DNA of 64,000 nt from Symsagittifera roscoffensis (GCF_963678635.1 NW_026971441.1:56743-120742); one strand, 5' to 3'; numbered from the stretch's first letter, positions 32,953 through 44,828 are shown. Program-made: numbers and translations. Notes: generated by a model from the sequence alone, not told the origin.

Positions 32953-32992
32953 CAATAAACAATACTACATACAATTGTAGTATTGTTTATTG
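32953..32992. repeat. 16-bp inverted repeat, U6, first
   Basis: Exact copy of the 22642-22681 hairpin. Confidence 0.85.
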
Positions 32993-33754
32993 ACCAATTG
33001 AAAGCTTTTGCCTAGTTGCCATTTTAAAGTTTCCCGGTTTAGTGAATATAAAAGTGCTCAAAAAGTAGTGCGTTATTAAGCAAATAATGGGGTTGATTTA
33101 TTAAGAATTATAGTTTTCTACTGTTTTTTTGACGAATTCGGTAAAAAAATATTGATAACTGACCTGGAAAAGATGAAAAAATGTATGTTTGAGCTAACCT
33201 TTAAAAACTTCAAGATAATAATATACCTCATCATCAACCAAAAATTTACTTCATTATAGAAAATCAGATTTGAAACAGCGATATAAAGTTATCAGTTTGA
33301 GAAAATCATTTAAAGGCTTTTAGCAAAGGACTTATGGTATTAATTCAGCTTCGGATTATTGAACGTTCGATGAAATGATACATTCTTCCATCTAAAGTTC
33401 AATTTTCAAACACAGTTTCGTTCAAATTGGATTAATTTGGTAGATAGTAGATGAAGCAGAAACTGAGAAAGTGCGAAAATGGGACAGAAACTCAATTTAA
33501 TTCATTAGGAGTTTTGAGATAATTTTACTAAAGTTTAGCTTATAAAGTATACCTTGAGAAAAAATCACACATAAAAAGTGTCAAAGATTTTTATTTATGT
33601 GTTATCATTTGGTATAATAAGTAAATTTATCTGAAAACTTAGATGTTTTGAGGATAATTCTTGTAACGTGAACCCAATCAACATCTTTTGGAAGCGGATA
33701 CATGGAACATAAATCAGAAACTCGTTTTCAAGATCTGTATTTCCTTGCTATATA

Positions 33755-33794
33755 CAATAAACAATACTACATACAATTGTAGTATTGTTTATTG
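33755..33794. repeat. 16-bp inverted repeat, U6, second
   Basis: Arms 33755-33770 and 33779-33794 around an 8-nt loop, at the second 801-bp junction. Confidence 0.85.
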
Positions 33795-34929
33795 ACCAAT
33801 TGAAAGCTTTTGCCCAGTTGCCATTTTAAAGTTTCCCGGTTTAGTGAATATAAAAGTGCTCAAAAAGTAGTGCGTTATTAAGCAAATAATGGGGTTGATT
33901 TATTAAGAATTATAGTTTTCTACTGTTTTTTTGACGAATTCGGTAAAAAATATTGATAACTGACCTGGAAAAGATGAAAAAATGTATGTTTGAGCTAACC
34001 TTTAAAAACTTCAAGATAATAATATACCTCATCATCAACCAAAAATTTACTTCATTATAGAAAATCAGATTTGAAACAGCGATATAAAGTTATCAGTTTG
34101 AGAAAATCATTTAAAGGCTTTTAGCAAAGGACTTATGGTATTAATTCAGCTTCGGATTATTGAACGTTCGATGAAATGATACATTCTTCCATCTAAAGTT
34201 CAATTTTCAAACACAGTTTCGTTCAAATTGGATTAATTTGGTAGATAGTAGATGAAGCAGAAACTGAGAAAGTGCGAAAATGGGACAGAAACTCAATTTA
34301 ATTCATTAGGAGTTTTGAGATAATTTTACTAAAGTTTAGCTTATAAAGTATACCTTGAGAAAAAATCCGACATAAAAAATGTCAAAGATTTTTATTTACG
34401 TGTTATCATTTGATATAATAGGTAAATTTATCTGAAAAATTAGATGTTTTGAGGATAAGTCTTGTAAAGTGAACCCAATCAACATCTTTTGGAAGCAGAT
34501 ACATGGAACATAAATCAACAACTCGCTTTCAAGATCTGTATTTCCTTGCTATATACAATAAACAATACTACATACATACACAAAACTACATACAATATAC
34601 AATACTATATACAATACATTACTAGATTTCTACTATATAGAGTTTTTTTCTTAATAAAAATTGGTAAATTATACAATTGTTCCAGTTTGCACCTTGATTT
34701 CGTTTTCTAAATCAATTTTTAGAGACGCGCTCTTTTAGAGGTTTTTAGATTTTGTAGATGTTAGGAACTAGATTCCCTTGCTTATTTCCGGAGATTTTAA
34801 GATTATAACTAATTGAGCTGCCCCTAATTTGTTCTTAATCCGACCTTTATATTTCCTTTTTTTTATATGTTTTTGAATGCTTTAAGTAGCACCAATTTTT
34901 TCACACTTGGGTATTTTTAAGAACATTTT

Positions 34930-36385
34930 CATTATAAAATAAGAATAAAAAACCTTTGTCAATAACTATTCTGCAAGAAAAGTGATAGTTATTGATCCCA
35001 AAAATTGTATTTTTGCTTAATAGCTTACTGTAGCAACTGAACAAGGGAACCTTGAAGAAGACATTTACAATTTTTATCGGTATTAGTTCTAATTTTATCT
35101 CTGCCAGCAAATTGTTAGTTAAATTGATACTAGTTTCCTCCTAAGTTCTCCAGTTCTAACAAAATTTTCTTGCAAAGTGTGTTCAATAACGAAAACATGC
35201 AATATGCAGAAAGCAAGAATAACCTAAAAACATAGAATATTTCTACGGAAAATCACAAAAAAATAATTATTTTTCAAGAAAAGCGATAGTTATTGATTCC
35301 AAAAGTTGTATTTTTGCTTGAGTAAATTACTTTAGCAACTAAATAAGGGAACCTTGAGGAAGTCATTTACAATTTTTATCAAAATAATTAGACGGTATCA
35401 GTTCTAATTTCATCTCTGCCAGCTAATTTTTTGTTCAATCGATACGATTGTCCTCCTAAATTCTCCAGTTCTGACTAAATTTTCTTGCAAAGTGTGTTCA
35501 ATAACGAAAATATGCATTATGCAGAAAGCAAGAATAACCTAAAAACATAGAACATTTCTACGGAAAATAATAAAAAAAAATAACTATTTTTCAAGAAAAG
35601 CGAGTGTTATTGAATCCAAAAGTTGTATTTTTGCTTAAATAATATACTGTAGCAAATAAATAAGGGAACCTTGTGGAAAACATTTACAATTTTTATCAAA
35701 ACAATCAGACGGTATCAGCTCTAATTTCATCTCTGCCAGCAAAATTTTTGTTCAATTGATATTATTTTCCTCCTAAATTCTCCAGTTCTGACTGAATTTT
35801 CCTGCAAAGTGTGTTCAATAACGAAAACCTGCAATAAGCAGAAAGCAAGAACTACCTTAGAACATAGAACATTTCCTCGGAAAATCATAAAAAAAATAAC
35901 TATTTTTCAAAAAAAGCGATAGTTATTGATTCCAATAGTTGTATTTTTGCTTAAATAATAAACTGTAGCAACTAAATAAGGGAACCTTGAGGAAAACATT
36001 TACAATTTTCATCAAATCAATCAGACGGTATTAGTTCTAATTTCATCTCTGCCAGCTAATTTTTTGTTCAATCGATACTATTGTCTTCCTAAAATCTCCA
36101 GTTTTGACTAAATTTTCTTGCAAAGTGTGTTCACTAACGAAAACATGCATTATGCAGAAAGCAAGAATAACCTAAAAACATAGAACATTTCTACGGAAAA
36201 TTATTAAAAAAATAACTATTTTTCAAGAAAAGCGATAGTTAATGATTCCAAAAGTTGTATTTTTGCTTAAATAATATACTGTAGCAACTAAATAAGGGAA
36301 CCTTGAGGAAAACATTTACAATTTTTATCAAAACAATCAGACGGTATCAGCTCTAATTTCAAGGTATCAGCTCTAATTTAAAAAG
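34930..36385. repeat. Satellite block 1, about 5 monomers
   Basis: Monomers of about 315 bp anchored by GGGAACCTTG near 35043, 35347, 35663, 35980 and 36295. Each has TACTGTAGCAACTAAATAAG, CTCTGCCAGC, CTCCAGTTCTGAC, GCAAAGTGTGTTCAATAACG, GCAGAAAGCAAGAA, TTTCTACGG and GCGATAGTTATTGATTCC. AACTA...TAGTT forms a small hairpin. Confidence 0.9.
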
Positions 36386-36593
36386 TTTCTAAGAAATTAG
36401 AACAATTTTTTAGAACAATCTCAACTTGCGAGATTTTCTTTGGTTTTTTAACAAGTGTGCAACAAAATTATGAAAGTTTTTGCCTGGTGCAAAAATTAAT
36501 TTAAAGTTTTTAACATGTGTGAAAAAATTGTAGTGATTATTTATCTTTTGTGCGAAAATGTTGTGAAGTGTTTCACTAATATCGAAATTGATT

Positions 36594-36633
36594 TTTATCG
36601 CACGACAACTTTTTTATCCTCGTGCGATAAAAC
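36594..36633. repeat. 13-bp inverted repeat
   Basis: TTTTATCGCACGA (36594-36606) and TCGTGCGATAAAA (36621-36633) are exact reverse complements with a 14-nt loop. U1 and U2 have a smaller hairpin with a related arm at the same place. Confidence 0.8.
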
Positions 36634-36942
36634 TTTTTTTTGAAAATATCTACTAATTTTTAAAAACAAAACTTTGCCTGTGCAATTTTTTCAACAAATT
36701 TCTCAATGATCTTATCTCTTTGTTCCTATCTCTTTAAAATAAAATTACTAGATGCAAAGAAATTAAATTACAAAACACAAGACAACAACAAATTATTTAC
36801 AAATCGAAGAGCTGTCGAGCAGCTGAGCTCTCAAAATTTTGCAAGTTCTCAATGGAGCGCAAAACTGGTCTTGCATCCATTACTGGTGGTTCGCTGACTG
36901 GAGTTCTTGGATTAGAGATTCCCTCGTCCTCTTCAATTGTAA

Positions 36943-37284
36943 TTAGGTTTTCAACAGATCCCTCTTCCAAGGAAAGAGGAAGTCGTCGACTAGTTGAACC
37001 ACAAACATTGAGTCAGGAGTCTCGGGATAATTCATTTCCACATGCTGAGTCACTTCCTCCATCATTTGCATTGTTCCAAGTTGGTTCTCTATGATAGGAT
37101 TTTGCATCCTGTGATGCTCGCTGAAATCACTTCGCATCACTTCCACTATATGCCAGACTTGGATTGGGGTGTCCATTCGGGCCAGAAAAACTCCAGAGGT
37201 TGTTTCTCGCACTTGGATTTGTACTAGATCAGGTGAAAATTCTACAGAGTTAATAAGGTGGCTATTTTGCACTGAGAAGATCAT
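36943..37284 (-). CDS. Type A protein, U7 copy, 113 aa, uninterrupted
   Basis: ATG 37284-37282 (MIFSVQNSHLINSVEF) to TAA 36945-36943. This copy has GAG at the position of the TAG in U1 and U2 (PIIENQLGTMQMMEE). After DDFLFPW the type A one-base deletion gives a short tail KRDLLKT, so it lacks the acidic PEST-like tail of type B. It shares the conserved VQIQVRET, GVFLARMDTPIQVWH and MNYPETPDS blocks with type B. Function unknown; it could be a truncated but expressed paralogue. Confidence 0.45.
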   Translation of the reverse strand: MIFSVQNSHLINSVEFSPDLVQIQVRETTSGVFLARMDTPIQVWHIVEVMRSDFSEHHRMQNPIIENQLGTMQMMEEVTQHVEMNYPETPDSMFVVQLVDDFLFPWKRDLLKT

Positions 37285-37562
37285 ATTGAGCAATAAGATG
37301 ACCAAAAGAGCAAAAACAAGAAAGAACTGAAAGAGGGGGTAGCTTACGAAAAAAAGTTAAAATTAGGGTGTTTAGAGCTGAAAGAGGAGGTAGTTGACGA
37401 TGGTTTAGTTGAAAATAAAAGGATTTTTAGTTAGGAGTGAGGGGTATCTTCAACTGGAATGAGTAGGTTTAATCAATCAGAATGGATTTTCCTTATTTGG
37501 ATTGTAGTTGTGTCTAATCAGATATCAGTTTCCCCTTATGAATTTTTATAGAAAACTCGGGT

Positions 37563-37649
37563 CCAATCGGAAACAAAGCTCCATTTTACACATTGTCGTT
37601 TCCAATCACAAAAATGATCATTTTTGTTCAAGTTGTCGTATCCAATCAG
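37563..37649. promoter_or_regulatory. CCAAT promoter of type A, U7
   Basis: Intact CCAAT boxes at 37563, 37602 and 37642 (39 and 40 bp apart); two further positions on the left are mutated. This is the best-preserved type A promoter. Confidence 0.5.
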
Positions 37650-37823
37650 ACAAGAGTTTACCTTTTAAGGACTTAAATCCTCCATATAAGTAAAAAATCC
37701 ACAAAAGCAATCTCCAAAATAAATGACCAATAGTTGTTTGCTGTAAAAATAAAAAATATTGCCGATATAAGTAACAAAAGAAGGTGAATTATTAAAAGTA
37801 GCATCTCTGCATTTTTTTTTCTG

Positions 37824-37995
37824 TTCTGCTCTGGAGCTTGTGTCCACTCAGACTCTTGGATCAGCATTTTTGGAAAGGCTTCGAAAAGTTCAAAATTCAA
37901 AGTATGAGACTGATTTGTTGAAAATTGTTGATTGTTTCATTGATGGTTATGTTACTGTAAATAATGAGCAAATCAATTTTTCTCTTAATAATTGA
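37824..37995 (+). CDS. Plus-strand TLGSAFLERLRK exon, U7
   Basis: Open 56 codons to TGA 37993-37995, with GCT-CTG-GAG in place of GCT-CAG-GAG. The acceptor is CTG as in U1 and U2. Confidence 0.4.
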
Positions 37996-38080
37996 ATTTG
38001 TTTATAAAAATCTTGTCAAAATTGTTTTTATTTGAAATCAAAAGTTTTTTCAACGAAAACTTTTGTAATTTTCAACATGT

Positions 38081-38122
38081 GCAAAAATTAACTCGCAAGT
38101 TTTTTTGCGAGTTAATTTTTGC
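38081..38122. repeat. Perfect 18-bp palindrome
   Basis: GCAAAAATTAACTCGCAA (38081-38098) pairs exactly with 38105-38122 across a 6-nt loop. In other units the same place is only an imperfect palindrome (arm GCAAAAATTATTTCGCAA). Confidence 0.85.
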
Positions 38123-38907
38123 AAGATGATGAGTTTTTTTTCGCAAGATGCAAGTTTTGATTTGATTTTTTCAACACGTTTGCAAAAATTTAACCAAACT
38201 TTTTTACAAGATGCAAAAATTGTTTTGGTTTTTTCAACGAGTGTGCAAACATTTTCAAAAATTTTTTGTGTTATATGCAAGTTTTTTGTGGTTTTTTTGA
38301 AAACAAATGCAAAAATCTAACTTACTTTTTCTTATTCATATGCAAAAATTGCAAAATTTTACTGTATGAAATTTATTAAACTACTGCTAAAATTTTTTCA
38401 AAATTGATGACTTTGAGTACTATTCCCTATCTTAATACAATAATTTTTCAATATTTTCGATCAATATACATGCAAAAAAGAGACTTTTTTATGATATAAA
38501 TTAAAACAAAGATTTTCATTTACTTTAATTATTAACAGTGCAAGAAAATATTCTTTCAGTTTTCTTTAAAATGCGAAAATATTTAAGTAAATTTTTCTTA
38601 ATTTGCGAGATTTTCTTTAATTTTTTTAACAAGTGTGCCAGAAATATTATAAAACTTTTTGCATGGTGCAAAAATTAATGTAAAGTTTTTAACATGTTTG
38701 AAAAAATGAGTTTAATTTTTTGCTATCTTTTTAACAAAACTCTGTAAAATTATTTACCAGTTGCATAATTAGTTTCATTTGTAAGAAAGTTTTTCAACAA
38801 ATTTTGAAATAACTCTATCTTTGGAATTTCGTAACAAACTTTTCTTCGATCTAATCTCTTTGTTCTTATTTCTTTAAATTAAAATAAATAGATGCAAAGA
38901 ATATAAA

Positions 38908-39439
38908 TTACAAAACACAAGACAATAACCAATTTGTTTCCAAATCAAAGAACTGTCGAGTAGCTGAGTTCTCAAAGTTTTGCAAGTTCTCAATGGAGCG
39001 CAAAGCTGGTCTTGCCTCCATCACTGGTGGTTGTCTTGGTGGTTCGCTGACTGGAGTTCTTGGCTCAGAGAACCCGTCGTCCTCTTCGATGGTAATTGGG
39101 TTGTCCACAGATCACTCTTCCCAAGGAAAGAGGAAATCGTCGAATGGTTGAGCCACATATCTAGATTCAGGAGTTTCGGGGTAGTTCATTCCCGCATGCT
39201 CGGCCACTTCCTCCATCATTTGAAGTTCTCCAAGTTGATTGTCAGTAGGGGTTACTTGCGTTATATGATGTTCGTTGAAATCCCTGCGCGTCACTTCCAC
39301 CATGTGCCAGACTTGAATTGGGATGTCCATTAGTGCCAGAAAAACTCCACAAACTGTTTCTAGCACTTGGATTTGCACTAAATCAGCCCAAAAATTCTAC
39401 CGAGAACATAAGGTTGTTGTTTTGTACTGAGAAGATCTT
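38908..39439 (-). pseudogene. Type B gene, U7, start lost and nonsense
   Basis: The start codon is AAG (39439-39437). The extra base seen in U4 is present near 39392. TGA follows FLFPWEE near 39114, and the normal stop is lost so the frame runs on to 38908. Four independent lesions. Confidence 0.7.
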
Positions 39440-39635
39440 TTTGAGCAATAAGTTGAGTTAACGATACAGAGTAAAAACAAGATTTTCAATTGAGAGGGAG
39501 GTAATTGATGGTGGTTAAGTTGAACTTATTGTGTTTAGAGCTGAGAGAGGATGTAGTTGACGGTAGTTAAAGTGAAACTAAACTGATTTTTAGTTAAGAG
39601 AGAGGGGTAACTTCAACTGGAATGTGTGGGTTTAA

Positions 39636-39734
39636 CCAATCAGAATGGATTTTCCTTATTTGGATTGTAGTCGTATTCAATCAGATTTCAGTTTCCTTTG
39701 ATGGAATTCTTATAGAAAACTCGTGCCCAATCGG
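39636..39734. promoter_or_regulatory. CCAAT promoter, U7, reduced
   Basis: Intact CCAAT at 39636 and 39727, second box mutated to TTCAATCAG, fourth and fifth removed by the deletion after 39748. Confidence 0.5.
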
Positions 39735-39761
39735 AAACAAAGCTCCATTTTTTTCATCAAG

Positions 39762-40336
39762 TTAATTGAATTTTTCGTACATAATCGATGAGGAATTGTT
39801 GATTTTTGAGTAGATAGTCAAGCTCATTGATTTTGATGTAGAATTGAGAGTAGAACTCAAAATTGATGAACTTTTCATAGCAAATCTCTGATTCCAAACC
39901 TGATCATGCAAGATTTTGAACTTTGAAAATCTTTAAAGAAATGGAGGAATGAAGAACTTTGCTGGGGAGTTTTGACAAATTTGGGAGTTGGATAGGGAAT
40001 AAAAAGAGTCTTTGAAATATTATCGTACGGCTTTTTTTTCTAACTTCAAATTTTCTAAGATGAATAAAATTTCTTTTCTAGTCAAGTGTAACTCAGCAGT
40101 AAGTTTATAGCTTTGATACGCAATATGTGGATCAAAAATAAACTCTTTGATTAAGTAAGTTTCCCTAAAGATACCTTTACTTAGTCGGAGAACTCTATTT
40201 TGGACAACATAAACGTCCAAAAATTGTGAAAAAAGTAAGAATCTACATCTATTTCATCAATAAGAAAATCACACGGAATAATTTTTTTTTTCTTGTAGAG
40301 TAATTAGAGGAAGTCCAAATATTTTTTAATTGACAT
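39762..40336 (-). pseudogene. Homeodomain-like gene, U7, broken
   Basis: ATG 40336-40334, early TAA as in U2. The helix reads LTRKEILFILENLK, with Asn at the position of homeodomain residue 51, as in U8. Confidence 0.6.
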
Positions 40337-40391
40337 TTTTCAAAAATGAGTATTTTGGATCCAAAGTTATGTCTGGAAACTGCTTAGTTCT

Positions 40392-40628
40392 GATTGGTTG
40401 AAAATTTTTCTGGAAAAATCTAGAAATTTTGAAGGAATGACCTAAGCGATGACGTCATTACCGTAAAAGGAATGTTGCGTGGGTGGTAACGTCACTTGTA
40501 ATCATATAATGACGTCATTACCATAAAAGGAAACTTGTGTAGGTGGTGACGTCACTTCTATTCAAAGAATGACGTCACTACCATGAAAGGATAATTGCAT
40601 AGGCGATGACTTCTTGCTAGTATAAATA
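40392..40628. promoter_or_regulatory. Heat-shock/CRE divergent promoter, U7
   Basis: Element 40408-40430; TGACGTCA at 40450, 40510, 40547 and 40570, with TAACGTCA at 40487; TATAAATA 40621-40628. Confidence 0.65.
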
Positions 40629-40810
40629 CGCTTTTTTTATTGGGTTAAATCATTCATTTTGTTTGCCAATCAGAAACAGTCAATTGAATTTTACTTCAAA
40701 TTTTACATTTCGTTACTTCACGAAAAGAAATAAATAAGTATTTTCTTTCAATTGGTACTTTAAATTTTTTATATTTGGAACATTTCTAAAGTCCCAATTT
40801 TTTTTACATA

Positions 40811-40858
40811 ATGCCTGCCCTTAACCGAAACGAGAAAGCGTATTTTTATGAATTTTAA
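40811..40858 (+). CDS. Micro-ORF MPALN, U7, altered end
   Basis: MPALNRNEKAYF is followed by YEF and TAA because about 20 bp were deleted after the twelfth codon. Confidence 0.3.
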   Translation: MPALNRNEKAYFYEF

Positions 40859-42324
40859 TTTTTACTGATTCTGAAATACAACTGTGATGAATTTGAAAAA
40901 ATCTAGTAAAAACTATGCAGTTTTTTATCACAATTCTTGATCTGTCAGCTTTTTTAATCAAAAGTTTTGAATGACAATACAGACAGCAAAATTCGAGTTC
41001 AAGTTGTCGTGAAAATTTCCATGGAAATCGATCCAAAATTTTTTAATCAACAGTAAAAATTCTATCGGTTCCAAGCTTGCGGAGACTTTGTTGCGATAAA
41101 TTTGTAGTGAAAGTGCATAATATATGCTAATGAGTGTTTAAGTAACTGTTTAAAAACTGTAAGGAACTGGATATTTGTAAAACATTGACCAATTGAAAGC
41201 TTTTGCCTAGTTGCCATTTTAAAGTTTCCCTGTTTAGTGATTGTAAAAGTGCTCAAAAAGTAGTGCGTTATTAAGCAAATATTGGGGTTGATTTATTAAG
41301 AATTATAGTTTTCTACTGTTTTTTTTGACGAATTCGCTAAAAAATATTGATAAATGACCTGGAAAAGATGAAAAAATGTATGTTTGAGCTAACCTTTGAA
41401 AGTTTCAAGATAATAATATACCTCATCATCAACCAAAAATTTACTTCACTATGGAAAATCAGATTTGAAACAGCGATATAAAGTTATCAGTTTGAGAAAA
41501 TCATTTAAAGGCTTTTAGCAAAGGACTTATGGTATTAGTTCAGCTTCGGATTATTGAACGTTGGATGAAATATTACATTTTTCTATCTAAAGTTCAATTT
41601 TTAAACAAAGTTTTGTTCAAATTGGTTTAGTTTGGTAGATAGTAGATGAAGCAGAAACTTAGAAAGTGCTAAATGGGATAGAAACTCAATTAAATTCATT
41701 AGGAGTTTTGAGATACTTTTACTAAAGTTTAGCTTATAAAGTATACCTTGAGAAAACATCCGACAAAAAAAGTGTCAAAGATTTTTATTTACGTGTTATC
41801 ATTTGATATAATAGGTAAATTTATCTGAAAAAATAGATGTTTTGAGGATAATTCTTGTAAAGTGAACCCAATCAACATCTTTTGGAAGCAGATACATGAA
41901 ACATAAATCAACAATTCGCTTTCAAGATCTACATTTCTTTGCTAAATACAATAAACAAAACTACATACATACACAAAACTACACATAAATACAATACTAT
42001 ATACAATACATTACTACATTTCTACTATATATAGTTTTTTTCTTAATAAAAATCGGTAAATTATACAATTGTTCCAGTTTGCACCTTGATTTGCTTTTCT
42101 AAATCAATTTTTTGAAACGCGCTCTTTTAGAGGCTTTTAGAATTTGTAGATGTTAGGAACTAGGTTCCCTTGCTTATTTTCGGAGATTTTCAGATTATAA
42201 CTAATAGAGCTGCCCCTAATTTGTTCTTAATCCGACCTCTATATTTTCATTCTTTAAATATGTTTTTGAATACTTTCAGTAGCAACAATTTTTTCACACT
42301 TGGGTATTTTTGAGAACATTTTCA

Positions 42325-43221
42325 TTATAATATTAGAATAAAAAACGTTTGTTAAATAATATTCTGCAAGAAAAGTGATATTTATTGATCCCAAAAGTTG
42401 TATTTTTGCTTAATAGCTTACTGTAGCAACTGAACAAGGGAACCTTGAAGAAGACATTTACAATTTTTATCAAAATAATCAGACGGTATCAGTTCTAATT
42501 TCATCTCTGCCAGCTAAATTTTTGTTCAATCGATACTTTTGTCTTCCTAAATTTTCCAGTTTTAACTAAATTTTCTTGCAAATGTGTTCAATAACGAAAA
42601 AATGCATTAAGCAGAAAGCAAGAATAACCTTAAAACATAGAATATTTTTACAAAAAACCATGCAAAAAATAATTATTTTTCAAGAAAAGCGATAGTTATT
42701 GATTCCAAAAATTGTATTTTTGTTTAAATAATTTACTGTAGCAACTAAATAAGGGAACCTTGTGGAAAACATTTACAATTTTTATCAAAACAATCAGACG
42801 GTATCAGCTCTAATTTCATCTCTGCCAGCAATCGACACTTTTTTTCGTTCAAATTTTTCGTTCAATCGACACTATTGTCTTCCCAAATTTTTCCTGTTCA
42901 GATTAAATTTTCTTGCAAAGCGTGTTCAATAACGAAAACATGCATTATGCAGAAAGCAAGAATAACCCAAAAACATAGAATATTTCTACGGAAAATCACA
43001 AAAAAAATAACTACTTTTCAAGAAAAGTGACAGTTATTGATTCCAAAAGTTGTATTTTTGTTTAAATAATTTACTGTAGCAACTAAATAAGGGAACCTTG
43101 AGGAAGACATTTACATTTTTTATCAAATTAATCAGACGGTATTAGTTCTAATTTCATCTCTGCCAGCTAATTTTTCGTTCAATCGATACTAATGTCTTCC
43201 TAAATTCTCCAGTAAAATTCT
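42325..43221. repeat. Satellite block 2, about 3 monomers
   Basis: Anchors near 42437, 42752 and 43090, with a small internal duplication of TTTCGTTCAA near 42842-42862. It is joined directly to the type B downstream region of U8. Confidence 0.9.
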
Positions 43222-43428
43222 CCAGCAAAATTCTGTAAAATTATTTAGCAGTTGCATAATTAGTTTCATTTGTAACAATATTTTTCAACAAATTTTAAAA
43301 TAACTTTATCTTTGGAATTTCGTAACAAACTTTTCTTCGATCTAATCTCTTTGTTCTTATCTCTTTAAAATAAAATAAGTAGATGCATAGAATTTAAATT
43401 ACAAAACACAAGACAATAACCAATTTAT

Positions 43429-43928
43429 TTACAAATCAAAGAGCTGTCGAGTAGCTGAGTTCTCAAAATTTTGCAAGTTCTCAATGGAGCGCAAAGCTGG
43501 TCTTGCCTCCATCACTGGTGGTTGTCTTGGTGGTTCGCTGACTGGAGTTCTTGGCTCAGAGAACCCGTCGTCCTCTTCGATGGTAATTGGGTTGTCCACA
43601 GATCACTCTTCCCAAGGAAAGAGGAAATCGTCGAATGGTTGAGCCACATATCTAGATTCAGGAGTTTCGGGGTAGTTCATTCCCGCATGCTCGGCCACTT
43701 CCTCCATCATTTGAAGTTCTCCAAGTTGATTCTCAGTAGGGGTTACTTGCGTTATATGATGTTCGTTGAAATCCCTGCGCGTCACTTCCACCATGTGCCA
43801 GACTTGAATTGGGATGTCCATTCGTGCCAGAAAAACTCCAGAAACTGTTTCTAGCACTTGGATTTGCACTAAATCAGCCCAAAAATTCTACCGAGAACAT
43901 AAGGTTGTTGTTTTGTACTGAGAAGATC
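43429..43928 (-). pseudogene. Type B gene, U8, start lost and nonsense
   Basis: AAG in place of ATG at 43928-43926, the extra base near 43880, and TGA after FLFPWEE near 43605, all shared with U7. The normal stop TAA (43431-43429) is kept. Confidence 0.7.
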
Positions 43929-44126
43929 TTTTTGAGCAATAAGTTGAGTTAACGATACAGAGTAAAAACAAGATTTGCAATTGAGAGGGAGGTAGTTGAT
44001 AGTGGTTAAGTTGAAATTATTGTGTTTAGAGCTGAGAGAGGATGTAGTTGACGGTAGTTAAAGTGAAATTAAACTGATTTTTAGTTAAGAGAGAGGGGTA
44101 CCTTCAACTGGAATGTGTGGGGTTAA

Positions 44127-44225
44127 CCAATCAGAATGGGTTTTCCTTATTTGGATTGTAGTCGTATCCAATCAGATTTCAGTTTCCTTTGATGGAATTC
44201 TTATAGAAAACTCGTGCCCAATCGG
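44127..44225. promoter_or_regulatory. CCAAT promoter, U8, three boxes
   Basis: CCAAT at 44127, 44168 and 44218; the fourth and fifth are deleted. Confidence 0.5.
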
Positions 44226-44253
44226 AAACAAAGCTCCATTTTTTTCATCAAGT

Positions 44254-44828
44254 TTATTGAATTTTTTGTACATAATCGATGAGGAATTGTTGATTTTTGA
44301 GTAGATAGTCAAGCTCTTTCATTTTGATGTACATTTGAGAGTAGAACTCAAAATTGATGAACTTTTCAAAGCAAATCTCTGATTCCAAACCTGATCATGC
44401 AAGATTTTGAACTTTGAAAATCTTTAAAGAAATGGAGGAATTAAGAACTTTGCTGGGGAGTTTTGACAAATTTGGGAGTTGGATAGGGAATAAAAAGAGT
44501 TTTTGAAATATTATCGTACGGCTTTTTTTTCTAACTTCAAATTTTCTAGGATGAACAAAATTTCTTTTCTAGTCAAGTGTAACTCAGCAGTTAGTTTATA
44601 GCTTTGATACGCAAAATGTGGATCAAAAATAAACTCTTTGATTAAGTAAGTTTCCCTAAAGAGACCTTTACTTAGTCGGAGAACTCTATTTTGGACAACA
44701 TAAACATCCAAAAAATTGTGAAAAAAGTGAGAATCTACATCTATTTCATGAATAAGGAAATCACACGGAATATTTTCGCTTTTCATGTGGAGTAATTCGA
44801 GAAACTTCAAATGTTTTTTAATTGACAT
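44254..44828 (-). CDS. Helix-turn-helix or homeodomain-like protein, U8, first exon intact
   Basis: ATG 44828-44826 opens 105 codons (MSIKKHLKFLELLHMK) to TGA or a splice site near 44511. Residues 79-102 contain LTAELHLTRKE, then ILFILENLKLEKK. This matches the homeodomain pattern LA..L.LT...V..WF.NRR.K in spacing from Leu40 to Asn51, with Trp48-Phe49 replaced by Ile-Leu and one residue less between helices 1 and 2. A second segment follows after a possible acceptor GATCAG: LESEICFEKFINFEF, YSQMYIKMKELDYLLK, ending YVQKIQ, TAA 44256-44254, coiled-coil-like. How the two join is uncertain because of a poly-A tract. The N-terminal KHLKFLELL also recalls SPK-domain proteins. A DNA-binding role is a hypothesis only. 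The promoter with a near-perfect heat-shock element starts about 50 bp upstream. Confidence 0.45.

Larger units (their letters stand above)
23204..33514. repeat. Second copy of the 10311-bp block (U5+U6)
   Basis: Matches 12893-23203. The right limit is approximate, near where U6 continues with ATTTTACTAAAGTTTAG instead of ATTTTTCTAAATTTTAG. Confidence 0.8.
32192..34560. repeat. 801-bp tandem repeat, three copies in U6
   Basis: Copies start at 32192, 32993 and 33795. The first two end in the 16-bp inverted repeat. The third runs into normal spacer and lacks the right arm. One indel makes the second copy 802 bp. Confidence 0.8.
28641..34929. repeat. Unit U6 (copy of U4) with the 801-bp repeat in three copies
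   Basis: Copy of U4 to about 33500, then its own spacer to the satellite at 34930. Gene-free stretches: 28865-29792 degenerate repeats; 30295-30846 CCAAT region; 31855-34929 spacer, including the 801-bp copies and an ATAC-rich tract at 34555-34640. Confidence 0.75.
36425..42324. repeat. Unit U7 (with type A and type B)
   Basis: Starts inside the degenerate repeat tract upstream of type A and has all parts of the cassette. Compared with U2 it lacks about 240 bp after the third CCAAT position (39749). Gene-free stretches: 36425-36942 and 37996-38907 degenerate repeats with two strong palindromes; 37285-37823 type A promoter; 40859-42324 spacer. Confidence 0.75.

Noticed and set aside
34489-34710. 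Plus-strand frame over the ATAC-rich tract, also seen at 46411 and 52114
   Set aside because: Low-complexity TAC/ATA sequence yields Tyr/Ile/Thr runs; other units interrupt it.
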